Shown piece by piece: positions 7,512-16,197 of a stretch of DNA of 64,000 nucleotides. Origin of the DNA: an uncultured Treponema sp. (GTDB taxonomy: Bacteria > Spirochaetota > Spirochaetia > Treponematales > Treponemataceae). The stretch lies in the NCBI GenBank assembly GCA_910584475.1, contig CAJUBD010000001.1, positions 81,028-145,027 on the forward strand. Reading direction: 5' to 3'. A program made the translations under genes and the position numbers. Position 1 is the first letter of the stretch. Each line of letters opens with the position of its first letter. Below the pieces are notes generated by a model. It did not search any database. It was given only the letters and a program-made list of their open reading frames with translations, and had not been told where the DNA came from.

Positions 7512-9260
7512 CTAGTCCGCTCCGAATTTTTTTAGCATCGCCGCCGCGTGCTCCAAAGATTCTCCGCTTTGGCTGTCGCCCGAAAGCATTCTCGCGATTT
7601 CCGCGACGCGCTCTTGCCCGCAGACTTTCTGCGCGGCGGTTTTTGTGCTTCCGTTTTCGGCGGACTTTCGTATCCTTATTTGATTGTCGGCATAAACCGC
7701 GATGCTCGCTAGGTGCGTTATGCACAAAATCTGCCGATCGCGCGAAAGACTTTTGAGATGTTCGCCGACAGCCACGGCCACTTCCCCGCCGATTCCCGTG
7801 TCGATTTCGTCGAAAATCAAAGTCTGCACTTTGTCGCTTTGCGCGAGCACTGTCTTCAGCGCGAGCATCACGCGGGAAAGCTCTCCGCCCGAAGCGATTT
7901 TCGAAAGAGATGCGAGAGGGCTTCCCGGATTCGCGGAAATCAGGAATTCTATGTCGTCCATTCCGTAAGGCCCGCATTTTTGCTCTAGCGCGTCGCCCGA
8001 CTTTTGCCTTATGCCCACGCTGAATTTCGTTCCCGCCATTCCGAGGCATTGCAAAACCTGTTCCACTTGCACCGACATCGACTGCGCGGCGGCGGAGCGT
8101 TTTTGCGAGATTTTTTTCGCCCGATCGTACACTTCCTTTTCAAGCGAGGAAATTTCTTTTGAAAGATTTTCGCGGCTTTGGTCGGAAGATTCAAGTCGCT
8201 CCAATTCCGCGCGGCTTTTTTCCACATATTCGAAAAGTTCTGAAATCGGAGAGTCAATTCCAGAAGCATATTTTTTCTTCAACTTGAAAATCAAGTCGAG
8301 GCGCGACTGCACTTCTTCCAAATGCGCCGGATCGAACACGAGCGAATTTTCGTAACTTTTGAATTCGGCGGAAATGTCCGAGATTTCGTAAAAAAGATTT
8401 TGAACGCGCGAATCAAGAGCCTCAAGATTTTTGTCGAACGCCGCCGCCCGCTCGCTCGCCGCCCTCGCCTGCTTTGCGAGCGTCTCAATGCCGCCGCCAT
8501 CTTCCGATGAAAAAAGCGCGTTCAGAGAATGGATTTCAGAATAAAGTTTTTCAAAAGAAGAAAGGCGTGATTCTTCGGTGGAAAGCGTTTCGTCTTCCTG
8601 CGCCTTCAAGTTCGCGTTTTCGATTTCCTCGATGGAATAGGAAAGATATTCCTGCCGCCGCTTGCGCTCGTTTTCGTCCGTTTCAAGCGAAAGCAACTCC
8701 GCGCGTTTTTCCACGAGCCGAGCGTAAGCTTTCGTGAATTGAGAAACTTCTTCCGTGATGCCGCAATATCCGTCGAGAAATTTCCTGTGCTCGCAAACGC
8801 GCATCAGCGACTGGTGCTCGTGCTGTCCATGAATGTCGACGAGAAACTGCGAGAACGCCGCCAAGTCTGCGCGGGGAATCGCCACGCCGCCAATCCACGC
8901 TCCGCTCTTTCCGTTCGCGCGAATCACGCGCCGTAAAATTATGCGACCGTCTTCGTCTTCAATGCCGTGTTGAGAAAGCCATTCACGCGCCGAAAGAGGC
9001 TCTTCTTCCAAATCATCCGAAAGGTCGCGGTCAGAAGGCGAAGCGGGCGGAAGCAAAAATGTCCCGACAACCGAAGCCTCGTTTTGTCCCGCGCGAATAG
9101 ACTCCGCGCCCGCCCTTCCTCCGAGCAAAAACGAAAGCGCGCCGATGAGAATAGACTTTCCTGCGCCCGTCTCGCCCGAAAGCACCGTAAAGCCGCGAGA
9201 AAAATCAATGTCTGACGAGTCAATGAGCGCGAAATCCTTTATCCGCAAATCTTCAAGCAT
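7512..9260 (-). CDS. recN: DNA repair protein RecN
   Basis: A 582-residue SMC-like ATPase for double-strand break repair. The N-terminal head has Walker A SGETGAGKS (about 29-37), the middle is a long coiled coil (about 160-400), and the C-terminal head has signature ASGGELSRVMLALK and Walker B FDEIDTGIGGEVA. Full length compares with about 550-570 in the family. GGAGG lies before the ATG, inside the end of nadK, which it overlaps by 8 bases, so the two are translationally coupled. Confidence 0.95.
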   Translation of the reverse strand: MLEDLRIKDFALIDSSDIDFSRGFTVLSGETGAGKSILIGALSFLLGGRAGAESIRAGQNEASVVGTFLLPPASPSDRDLSDDLEEEPLSAREWLSQHGIEDEDGRIILRRVIRANGKSGAWIGGVAIPRADLAAFSQFLVDIHGQHEHQSLMRVCEHRKFLDGYCGITEEVSQFTKAYARLVEKRAELLSLETDENERKRRQEYLSYSIEEIENANLKAQEDETLSTEESRLSSFEKLYSEIHSLNALFSSEDGGGIETLAKQARAASERAAAFDKNLEALDSRVQNLFYEISDISAEFKSYENSLVFDPAHLEEVQSRLDLIFKLKKKYASGIDSPISELFEYVEKSRAELERLESSDQSRENLSKEISSLEKEVYDRAKKISQKRSAAAQSMSVQVEQVLQCLGMAGTKFSVGIRQKSGDALEQKCGPYGMDDIEFLISANPGSPLASLSKIASGGELSRVMLALKTVLAQSDKVQTLIFDEIDTGIGGEVAVAVGEHLKSLSRDRQILCITHLASIAVYADNQIRIRKSAENGSTKTAAQKVCGQERVAEIARMLSGDSQSGESLEHAAAMLKKFGAD

Positions 9261-10110
9261 GTTTCTCTCCTCCGGCAGGTCCGCCCGACCAATTTAATTT
9301 GAAGCGCAGCGCATCATAGAATTTTTCCACGGAAGCGCCAGCCAAAAGCGCATCGCTCCCGGATTTTTTTATTTCAATCGTGTCGCCGTCTTCAAGCGCG
9401 AAAGGTTCTTGTCCGTCCACGGTGATTATTGCGCTGTGATTTCTTGAAGGAACAATTCGAATTTGTAGTCTCGCCCTCTCGCCAAAAACAATCGGACGCG
9501 CCGAAAGCGAAAAAGGATTGAGCGGCGTAAGGACAAGCGCGTTGAGTTCAGGATCGACAATCGGTCCGCCGGCCGAAGCCGAGTATGCTGTAGAGCCTGT
9601 GGAACTTGCGACAATCACGCCGTCCGCCTTGAAATGCCCGAGCGGCGACGAGTTCGCGCTTATATCAAGCGAGATTGTCTTGGCCGCGCTTTTCGCGCTT
9701 ATAACTATGTCGTTCAACGCCAAAAATTCGTGCACCTCTTTTTGCGAGCGAATGACGCGCGCAAAAAGCATCGCGCGGCGCGTGATCGGCATATTTCCTG
9801 CCAAAAATTTTTCGAGCTCCGCGCTCCACTCGCATGGCTTTATTCCAGCGATAAAACCGAATTCGCCGAGGTTTACAGGAAAAACCGGAATCTCGCAGGG
9901 AGCGCATCCGCGCGAGGCGAAAAGAACAGTGCCGTCGCCGCCGAGCGTTACGACAAAATCAAAGCAAGAAAATTCCGCATTTTGCTCGCGCCCATTAAAA
10001 TCGAGGAATTCGTAATCAATGCCGCGTTCCTTTAAAAAATTCGCGATGTCGATTCCGAGGATTTCAGACTGCGTCTTGTCCGTGTTCACGACGATAAGGC
10101 ACTTTTTCAT
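9253..10110 (-). CDS. nadK: NAD kinase
   Basis: A 285-residue ATP-NAD kinase making NADP. Family motifs are VTLGGDGTVLFASR (the GGDG catalytic loop, about residues 53-66) and SSTGSTAYSASAGGPI (about 155-170, the TGSTAY diagnostic motif). The start is the ATG at 10110 with GGGG 5-8 bases before it; an in-frame upstream start at 10122 lies across that site. It overlaps recN by 8 bases and follows the DegT-like gene by 12 bases, so it belongs to the cheW-degT-nadK-recN operon. Confidence 0.94.
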   Translation of the reverse strand: MKKCLIVVNTDKTQSEILGIDIANFLKERGIDYEFLDFNGREQNAEFSCFDFVVTLGGDGTVLFASRGCAPCEIPVFPVNLGEFGFIAGIKPCEWSAELEKFLAGNMPITRRAMLFARVIRSQKEVHEFLALNDIVISAKSAAKTISLDISANSSPLGHFKADGVIVASSTGSTAYSASAGGPIVDPELNALVLTPLNPFSLSARPIVFGERARLQIRIVPSRNHSAIITVDGQEPFALEDGDTIEIKKSGSDALLAGASVEKFYDALRFKLNWSGGPAGGEKHA

Positions 10111-10122
10111 TTTTCCCCACAT

Positions 10123-11229
10123 TTACGGAAGAGTCAACAAAACCTTAGAAATTTTTTCAACTTGAGTTCGGCTCAAGCGAGGATAAAGCGGAAAGACCGC
10201 CGTGCGCAAAAACAGCGTCTTGGCGTTCTTGCAAGTTTTGTCGAGTTCTTCCGACTTGCGCGAAAAAACGCAGTTCTCGAACGCCGCGCGGATTTCGATT
10301 TCCTTTTTCTGCGCGTACTGCTTTACATCCTTGAAACCAGAATTCAGCACGAGCGGAAAAGACCAAACTGTGGAAAGGTTTTCGATGTCGCGCGCGAAAG
10401 TCCTGTTTTTTCCCGACATCACGGAACGCGAAAACAGCGCGTGGATTTCCTTGCGCTTTTGCTCGTTGCGAAAAAATTCCTTTATTTGGACGAGGGCGAG
10501 AGCAGAGTTTATGTCGGGGAGCATTTCGACAGGAAGAATATTTTCCACGACAGATTTCAAAACTGGCCAATCGCGCCGTCCGTGCGCAAAGAGCAATGCG
10601 CCTCCGCCCGCCGTAATTGTATCGTGCTCTTCGAGCGCACAAATCGAATAAATCCCAAAAGAGCCTGCGCGCTTGCCTTTTATTTCGCTGAGTTTTTGCG
10701 GCGCGACATTTTCTTCAGAAGCAGAATTTTTTTGCTCCGCGCCTTCGGCGGAAGACTCAGGAACGATGCCGCCCGCGCTTTGCGAAATGTCTTCGATTAC
10801 GGGAATGCCCAAAGCCGAAATGCTTTCAAAGTCCGGCAAGATTCCGAGCGATTCCGTCAAAATCAAGACGCGCCCGCCCGCCTTTATTCCATCGGAAACG
10901 ATTTCGGCGGAAAGTTGCGCACTTTCATTTTCCACGTCCAAGACGAGCGGTGTGAAACCAGCCTCCTCGAGCGCGAAAATTTGCCACGATGGAGCGAGCG
11001 CGCTTATCATCACCGCGCTGCCCTCCTCCAAATTCAAAGCCTTGAGCGCGTATTTCAAAGCCACATCGGGACTGCGCAAAGCCACTGCGCCAGCGCACGA
11101 GAAGAATTCTTTTACCGTCTGAATAAGGCGCGAGTTTATTTCGCCAGGACCGATTTTCTCATCGACCATGCAAGTGAGAACCGCATCCATTTCCTTTCGG
11201 CGTATGGTTGAGCTGAAAGTTTGAATCAT
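10123..11229 (-). CDS. DegT/DnrJ/EryC1/StrS-fold protein with His in place of the PLP lysine
   Basis: A 368-residue protein of the fold-type I sugar aminotransferase family: RSPDVALKYALKALNL for the usual N-terminal helix, IEDISQSAGG with the PLP-binding aspartate (about D147), and GSFGIYSICALEEHDTITAGGG at the active site. Where family members have a lysine before the TTGEGG-like loop, this protein has His202. A His there is known in the dehydratase ColD; loss of activity is the alternative. A Ser/Glu/Ala-rich insertion (about 157-180) is also unusual. It starts 4 bases inside cheW (ATGA overlap) with no ribosome site of its own. The substrate is unknown. Confidence 0.75.
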   Translation of the reverse strand: MIQTFSSTIRRKEMDAVLTCMVDEKIGPGEINSRLIQTVKEFFSCAGAVALRSPDVALKYALKALNLEEGSAVMISALAPSWQIFALEEAGFTPLVLDVENESAQLSAEIVSDGIKAGGRVLILTESLGILPDFESISALGIPVIEDISQSAGGIVPESSAEGAEQKNSASEENVAPQKLSEIKGKRAGSFGIYSICALEEHDTITAGGGALLFAHGRRDWPVLKSVVENILPVEMLPDINSALALVQIKEFFRNEQKRKEIHALFSRSVMSGKNRTFARDIENLSTVWSFPLVLNSGFKDVKQYAQKKEIEIRAAFENCVFSRKSEELDKTCKNAKTLFLRTAVFPLYPRLSRTQVEKISKVLLTLP

Positions 11230-11714
11230 CTTTTTTGTATGTCTTTAATCTTCTGCAACTCTTTCGGATTGAACAGGCGGCGGATGTCAAGCATGATAAG
11301 ATACGGAGAATCAGCGTTCTTTTGAATTACGCCGTGTATGTATTCCGTACCAATCCCGCTGAGCATCTGAGGCGGCGCTTTGATTTCATTGTTCTCAATT
11401 GTAACGACGCGTTCCACGCGGTCTATGATAATTCCAATGCGATTGTCATCGATGTTCAAAATCACGAATCCGCCCTCATCCTCCACATCCTCATCGAATT
11501 CCATTTTCTTCAATCGAAAACGCTTGTGCAGGTTCATAACCGGAATTATCTCTTTGCGGAGATTGAAAATTCCTTCAACATAATACGGAGCGTTTGGCAG
11601 AGGACGCACTGTCTGCGTTTTTACTATTTCCTTGACATCCATAATGTCTACGCCGTATAGTTCTTCGCCTAGATTAAATGTCACAAGTTGAATCTGAGAA
11701 TTTTCTTCAGCCAT
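11226..11714 (-). CDS. cheW: Chemotaxis adaptor CheW
   Basis: A 162-residue single CheW domain coupling methyl-accepting receptors to CheA. Visible motifs are FNLGEELYGVDIMDVKEI, RPLPNAPYYVEGIFNLR and the conserved NLR...IPVMNLHKRF. The start is the ATG at 11714 with GGAGG at 7 bases; 25 upstream in-frame residues are AT-rich, non-coding in character and excluded. It is the first gene of a run with the DegT-like gene, nadK and recN, with a 4-base overlap to the next gene. Confidence 0.94.
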   Translation of the reverse strand: MAEENSQIQLVTFNLGEELYGVDIMDVKEIVKTQTVRPLPNAPYYVEGIFNLRKEIIPVMNLHKRFRLKKMEFDEDVEDEGGFVILNIDDNRIGIIIDRVERVVTIENNEIKAPPQMLSGIGTEYIHGVIQKNADSPYLIMLDIRRLFNPKELQKIKDIQKR

Positions 11715-11795
11715 ACTTCCTCCAAGTCTAATTATGATATTATAAACTGAAGCTAAAAAAAAATCAACAAGAAAAATAAAATTCTGCAAAAAATT

Positions 11796-12602
11796 TTACC
11801 GACCTGAAAAAAGCGCAAGTCCATAGACTTTTTCGGCTCCCGCTTTTCGCAAAAGCCATGCGCATTTTTCCATAGTCGAACCTGTCGTCACGATGTCGTC
11901 CAAAAGCACTATTTTTTTCACGGGCTTTTTAAAGCCTTCCTTGAATTTCGGAAGCAACTCGTAAAGCGCGCCTGAAGTCCCGAGCCTTTCCTCCCGATTT
12001 AGTTTTTTTTGCTGAACGCGATCCATTCTTTCAAGCGCGTGGAGAATTTTCACGCCATGCCTCTTGGAAAGCAGCAACGAAAGCTCTGCGATTTGATCCC
12101 AGCCCGCCTTTCGAAGTTTGTCCGCGCGAGGCGGTACTGGAACGACCGGCGTTTTTTCAAGGCAAAGGTCGCGCAAAGCCTTGTGGAGAAGATCGGCGAA
12201 CAGAGGAGAAAGTCTCCTCTGTCCTTCAATCTTCCAAGCGAACGCCAAATCCTTTTTCCACTGCCGGTACGAGTGAAGCGGATAAAGCGCGTCGAGCGAA
12301 CTCAAAAAGGCGCGTTCGCGGCATTCCATGCAAATTCCGATTTCCGAAATCAAAAGCCTTCCGCATTTCGAACACCGCCCTTCCGAATTTAGCCGAACGT
12401 AATTCTTCAACTTTTCCCGACATTTCGCGCATACAGGCACAGCCAAAGTGGTTCTACCGCACGAAAGGCATTCTTCCGCGCCATAAACCATCGCAAGCGG
12501 ATATTGGGCGATTTGCGAAAAAGCCGAACGCATAGCGTTGCGCGCTTTCCGAAAATCAGGTCGTGCCTTGCCACGAGGCGGGCGTTCAAAAAAATCATTC
12601 AC
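11796..12602 (-). CDS. ComF-family amidophosphoribosyltransferase-like protein
   Basis: A 268-residue ComF-like protein. A double zinc-ribbon comes first (CLSCGR...CAKC about 46-62; CSKCGR...CMEC about 80-97), then a phosphoribosyltransferase domain with the PRPP motif KIVLLDDIVTTGSTM near residue 235. Relatives act in DNA uptake; the biochemical role is unsettled. The start is a GTG at 12602. No ribosome site is visible, and TATATT lies 6 bases before it, but no good -35 is seen. No comE/comG genes lie nearby. Confidence 0.85.
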   Translation of the reverse strand: MNDFFERPPRGKARPDFRKARNAMRSAFSQIAQYPLAMVYGAEECLSCGRTTLAVPVCAKCREKLKNYVRLNSEGRCSKCGRLLISEIGICMECRERAFLSSLDALYPLHSYRQWKKDLAFAWKIEGQRRLSPLFADLLHKALRDLCLEKTPVVPVPPRADKLRKAGWDQIAELSLLLSKRHGVKILHALERMDRVQQKKLNREERLGTSGALYELLPKFKEGFKKPVKKIVLLDDIVTTGSTMEKCAWLLRKAGAEKVYGLALFSGR

Positions 12603-12696
12603 ACATACAATATATATTTTTTTGCGAACTTTTTAGGGTAAAAAAAAGATTTTTTCAAAAAATTTGTCGCGACAAATTCGACGACAATCTTAAACA

Positions 12697-12824
12697 TTCC
12701 TTAATTTGCAACATCGCAGGAAACATCAGTTTCCGAGAACGTCGCAAACGCGATTTTGCAGCGAAGCGAAAAATCGTTAGCAAGCCAAAGGCTTGCGACT
12801 AAACAAGCGAGTTTACAACGCAAA
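12697..12824 (+). repeat. Long interspersed repeat, copy 1
   Basis: The gap between comF and mutS (about 260 bases) has no gene. It holds a repeat of roughly 120 bases that recurs, about 90 percent identical by eye and in opposite orientation, at 37984-38100. It is built of short palindromes: GCGATTTTGC..GCGAAGCG..AAAATCG, AAGCCAAAGGCTTG and GTTTCC/GGAAAC. Confidence 0.8.
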
Positions 12825-12830
12825 CTTGAG

Positions 12831-12866
12831 TTAAAATTAGCGGCAACATTTTGACGCTAATTTTAA
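12831..12866. terminator. Hairpin at the end of mutS
   Basis: Perfect arms TTAAAATTAGCG and CGCTAATTTTAA enclose 12 bases and overlap the mutS stop codon. There is no T-run on the mutS strand, so intrinsic termination is possible but not certain. Confidence 0.45.
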
Positions 12867-15496
12867 ACACCGGACAAATTCTTTTTCCACCGCGCGATGA
12901 GCTGCAAAGCGGCAAGCGGCGTGAGATTGTCGGTGTCCGCGGAAAGAATTTCATCGAGCACGATTTCCTCGTCGCTGAAAAGGCCAGGACTTTTAAAACT
13001 CGCGCTTTGGGATGGCTCGACTTTGTTTTCCACATCCGCGATTTGCAAAGCATCTTTGGGAACAAGCGGATGCTCTCCGGCAAGGTTTTGTATCCATGAA
13101 AGTATTTCGTTCGCCCTGGAAATCACGCTTTGCGGAACGCCGGCAAGTCGCGCCACATGTATTCCGTAGGAATTTTCCGAAGCGCCTTCTTTTATTTTTC
13201 GCAAGAATACCACGGAATCTCCGACCTCGCTCACGTCCATGCACATCATGCGAATCGCGGGATGCTCAAGCCGAGTGAGCTCGTGATAATGCGTCGCAAA
13301 AAGGGTGCGGCATCTCAGAGCGGAAAGGAGATGCTCGCTCACCGCCCACGCGATCGAAAGGCCGTCTTCGGTGGAAGTGCCACGCCCCACTTCGTCCATA
13401 ATCACAAGCGAACGGCAAGTAGCCCCTCGCAAGATTCTCGCGGTTTCCGTCATTTCCACGAGAAACGTGGATTCGCCATGGGCGAGATTGTCGCTCGCGC
13501 CTACGCGGCAAAAAATTTTGTCGACGAGCCCAATTCGCGCGCTTTTCGCGGGAACGAAACTTCCGCACTGCGCGAGCAAAGCAATCAGCGCGTTTTGCCG
13601 CAAGTACGTAGACTTTCCCGCCATGTTCGGTCCTGTGATCAGCGAAAAAGAAGTCTTGCACTCGCCTGAAAAATCGTCCTCGCAAAATCCGGTAATCGCC
13701 AAATCGTTCGGAACGAATTCGCCGGAAGGAAGATGCTTTTCCACGACAGGATGTCGGCCGTCCTCGACAAAAAATTCCAAGCCGTCATCAACTTGCGGAC
13801 AAACCCATCGGTTTATTTTCGCCGCTTTCGCGAACGATGCCGCCGCATCAGTGTACGCGATTTCGTGGGCAAGCGACATGAGGTAGGGAACATGTTCCGC
13901 CAAGTGCGCGCGCAAATCCAAAAAAAGATTTTTTTCAGTTTCTATTATGTTCGCTTCGGCATTGTTCAGCTCGCGCTCCAAATCCTGCAAGCGTATAGTC
14001 GTATAGCGATCGGAATTCGTAAGCGAGCGGCGCATTATGAAATGGCTTGGCACATTCGAGAGTTTTCCCTTCGTGACTTCAAGAAAATATCCCGATGCGC
14101 CGTTGCTCTTTATCTTCAGATTTGGAATTCCAGTCGCCTCAATTTCCTCTTCCAAATATTCCGACAAATTTTCGCTGAAGTCAAGTCCGATTCTCTTGTA
14201 ATGGTCGAGTTCCTCGGAATATCCTTCGCGAATGAGCCGCCCCTCCGTCAAAAGAGTCGAAGGATCGTCGCAGATGGCGCGGCGAATCAAGACGGCTATT
14301 TTTTGCGCGTCCTCGCCGTCGATTGTGCCGAAATCGTAGCGCACGAGTCTCTCCTGAACCAAAAGCCATGATTCGAGGCTGACCGCCAATGCCACCAAGT
14401 CTTTCGCGTGCGCCTTTTCCATCGCAATCCTGCCCGCGAGCCGCTCGACATCGAGAATTTTAGAAAGTTCAGTGCGAATCGATTCCAGCAAGTCATCGTT
14501 CTCGAAGAACAATTTCACATGCCGCTCGCGAGCGAGAATTTTCTTTATGTCCGTGAGCGGAGAGGAAAGCCATTGCCTTATCGTGCGGTTTCCCATCGCC
14601 GTAAGCGTAAAGTTCACCGTCTCCAAAAGAGTGAACGAAGAACTTCCGTCGCGCAGATTCGAAAGGATTTCCAAATTGCGCCGAGACGCGTCGTCTATAA
14701 CCACATATTCGCTTTCATGATAGACTTTTATCCCTCTGATGTGGTCGATTTTCGCGTTCGTGGTTTTGTCGATATAGTCCAGCAAAAATCCCGAAGCCGC
14801 GACTTCCGCAGAATTTTCATCCAAAGAAAAAGGCGCGAGACTCTGCGTCTTGAACTGTCGCGTGAGCCTCTGATACGAAGTCGAATTCTTAAAGTGCCAG
14901 TCAGGATAATATGAAATCACCATCGAAGGAAACATTTCCATCACTGAAACCACGACTTCGCTGTCCCGAAGCGACAAAGGCAAAAGCAATTCTTTCGGAC
15001 AAACCCTTGTCATTTCCTTCGCCAAATTGTCGGACATAAGGGAGGCTTGCCAACTGGTCGCGAAGAAATCCGCCGTGCTCACATCTATGTACGCGAAAGC
15101 GGCGCGACCTTTTACCACGCAAAGGCTCGCAAGGAAATTGTTTGAAGCGCGTTCAAGGTAATCGTCCTCTATGACGGTACCTGGCGTAATCACCTCTATG
15201 ACTTTCCGCTCGGTAAGTCCGCCTGCCGCCGCGATAGGTCCGACTTGCTCGCAGATGGCGATTTTTTTTCCGAAACGCAAAAGCCGGGCGATATAAATTT
15301 TCGCCGCATGGTGAGGAATGCCGCACATCGGGGAGGCTCCCCTGTGGGTCAGGGTCAAATTCAAAAGGCGCGACACTTCCTGCGCGTCGGAGTTGAACAT
15401 TTCGTAGAAATCTCCGAGGCGGAAAAGAAGAACCTCGTCCTTGTGCTCCCGCTTGATTTTCTCATACTGCTCCATCAAAGGAGTCTGCTCGCCCAT
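12863..15496 (-). CDS. mutS: DNA mismatch repair protein MutS
   Basis: An 877-residue mismatch-recognition ATPase. The N-terminal domain carries a FYEMF motif (GDFYEMFNSDA, about 27-37, with the mismatch-stacking Phe) after TPLMEQYEKIKREH. The C-terminal ATPase has Walker A TGPNMAGKSTYLRQ, DEVGRGTSTEDGLSIAWA and FATHYHELTRL. The length is normal. It lies 1 base downstream of ompH on the same strand, so a repair gene shares an operon with outer-membrane assembly genes, the order also found in T. pallidum. MutS loss would raise slippage in tracts such as the G run at 32550. Confidence 0.97.
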   Translation of the reverse strand: MGEQTPLMEQYEKIKREHKDEVLLFRLGDFYEMFNSDAQEVSRLLNLTLTHRGASPMCGIPHHAAKIYIARLLRFGKKIAICEQVGPIAAAGGLTERKVIEVITPGTVIEDDYLERASNNFLASLCVVKGRAAFAYIDVSTADFFATSWQASLMSDNLAKEMTRVCPKELLLPLSLRDSEVVVSVMEMFPSMVISYYPDWHFKNSTSYQRLTRQFKTQSLAPFSLDENSAEVAASGFLLDYIDKTTNAKIDHIRGIKVYHESEYVVIDDASRRNLEILSNLRDGSSSFTLLETVNFTLTAMGNRTIRQWLSSPLTDIKKILARERHVKLFFENDDLLESIRTELSKILDVERLAGRIAMEKAHAKDLVALAVSLESWLLVQERLVRYDFGTIDGEDAQKIAVLIRRAICDDPSTLLTEGRLIREGYSEELDHYKRIGLDFSENLSEYLEEEIEATGIPNLKIKSNGASGYFLEVTKGKLSNVPSHFIMRRSLTNSDRYTTIRLQDLERELNNAEANIIETEKNLFLDLRAHLAEHVPYLMSLAHEIAYTDAAASFAKAAKINRWVCPQVDDGLEFFVEDGRHPVVEKHLPSGEFVPNDLAITGFCEDDFSGECKTSFSLITGPNMAGKSTYLRQNALIALLAQCGSFVPAKSARIGLVDKIFCRVGASDNLAHGESTFLVEMTETARILRGATCRSLVIMDEVGRGTSTEDGLSIAWAVSEHLLSALRCRTLFATHYHELTRLEHPAIRMMCMDVSEVGDSVVFLRKIKEGASENSYGIHVARLAGVPQSVISRANEILSWIQNLAGEHPLVPKDALQIADVENKVEPSQSASFKSPGLFSDEEIVLDEILSADTDNLTPLAALQLIARWKKNLSGV

Positions 15497-15497
15497 C

Positions 15498-16013
15498 TTA
15501 CATACCTAGTTCTGCGATTACCTTGTCAGTGATGTCTACCGCAGTGCTGTACCACAAGATTCCGTTGCTCTGCTGCAAATTCAAAACCATCGAAAGGCCT
15601 TCGTTTTCCGCGACCTTTTTTATTATGCGGTTCAAGTCCTTGTAAAATTCATTGTTTTCAGTAAGCGACTTTTTGAGATTGTTCAATTCGGTCTGCTTCG
15701 TCTGCGTGTAAGTCTTCAAACTAGCGGACTTCGTGCGAATCAGATTTTCCTGCTTCTTCGCCTCGGAATCCAATCCCAATTCCTTCGCCTCCTGCAGTTT
15801 GTCCTGCAATTCCCGAATTTCGTCGGTGCGCCTGTTGATTTCGTTCTGGAAGTCCTCGCGCTTTTTTTCATAAGTCTTTATGCCAGACGAGTTGCGGAAA
15901 AACTGCTCGTAGACGCGGTTCGTGTCCACAATGCCGAAATTCGTGATGTGCTGCTGCGCGAAAACCGCGCCCGCCAAAAGCAACACTGCGCACAATGCGA
16001 AAATCCTTTTCAT
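15498..16013 (-). CDS. ompH: Periplasmic chaperone, OmpH/Skp family
   Basis: A 171-residue secreted protein: a signal peptide (MKRIFALCAVLLLAGAVFA-QQ), the family start FGIVDTNRVYEQF, and a long amphipathic coiled coil (about 55-125, KKREDFQNEINRRTDEIREL). It is expected to escort unfolded outer-membrane proteins to BamA, encoded just upstream. The start is the ATG at 16013 with GGGAG about 8 bases before it. That ribosome site lies at the edge of a repeat inserted between bamA and ompH, whose other edge repeats the same GAGATATGTATGAAAA sequence. Confidence 0.9.
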   Translation of the reverse strand: MKRIFALCAVLLLAGAVFAQQHITNFGIVDTNRVYEQFFRNSSGIKTYEKKREDFQNEINRRTDEIRELQDKLQEAKELGLDSEAKKQENLIRTKSASLKTYTQTKQTELNNLKKSLTENNEFYKDLNRIIKKVAENEGLSMVLNLQQSNGILWYSTAVDITDKVIAELGM

Positions 16014-16019
16014 ACATAT

Positions 16020-16185
16020 CTCCCATAAAAAGTCAAGAGCGAAATTTAAATTTCGCGATTGGCTTTTTAGCGTGCGCGGTAAGCAACTTGTTGCGATGCG
16101 CACAAGTAAAATAAGCAAGTTTCCAACGGAAACTTGTCATGAAAAAAGTGCCGCGCCATTTGAGCGGCATTTTTTTCATACATAT
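16020..16185. repeat. Modular palindromic repeat element, copy A (bamA-ompH gap)
   Basis: Four hairpins in a row: 16027-16068 (AAAAAGTCAA..TTGGCTTTTT), 16072-16102 (GTGCGC..GCGCAC with CAAC/GTTG inside), 16116-16136 (CAAGTTTCC aac GGAAACTTG) and 16138-16179 (ATGAAAAAAGTGCCGC..GCGGCATTTTTTTCAT). The same order is found upstream of serS (39389-39546). On the coding strand, GAGATATGTATGAAAA stands at both edges, like a target duplication. Confidence 0.85.
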
Positions 16186-16197
16186 CTCATTTTTAAT

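Noticed and set aside
10162..11211. Long plus-strand frame opposite the DegT-like gene
   Set aside because: Arg-rich antisense shadow with no ribosome site; the minus strand has clear family motifs and coupled starts.
12602..12625. Leaderless promoter for comF
   Set aside because: TATATT lies 6 bases before the GTG, but no acceptable -35 is found at 16-18 bases.
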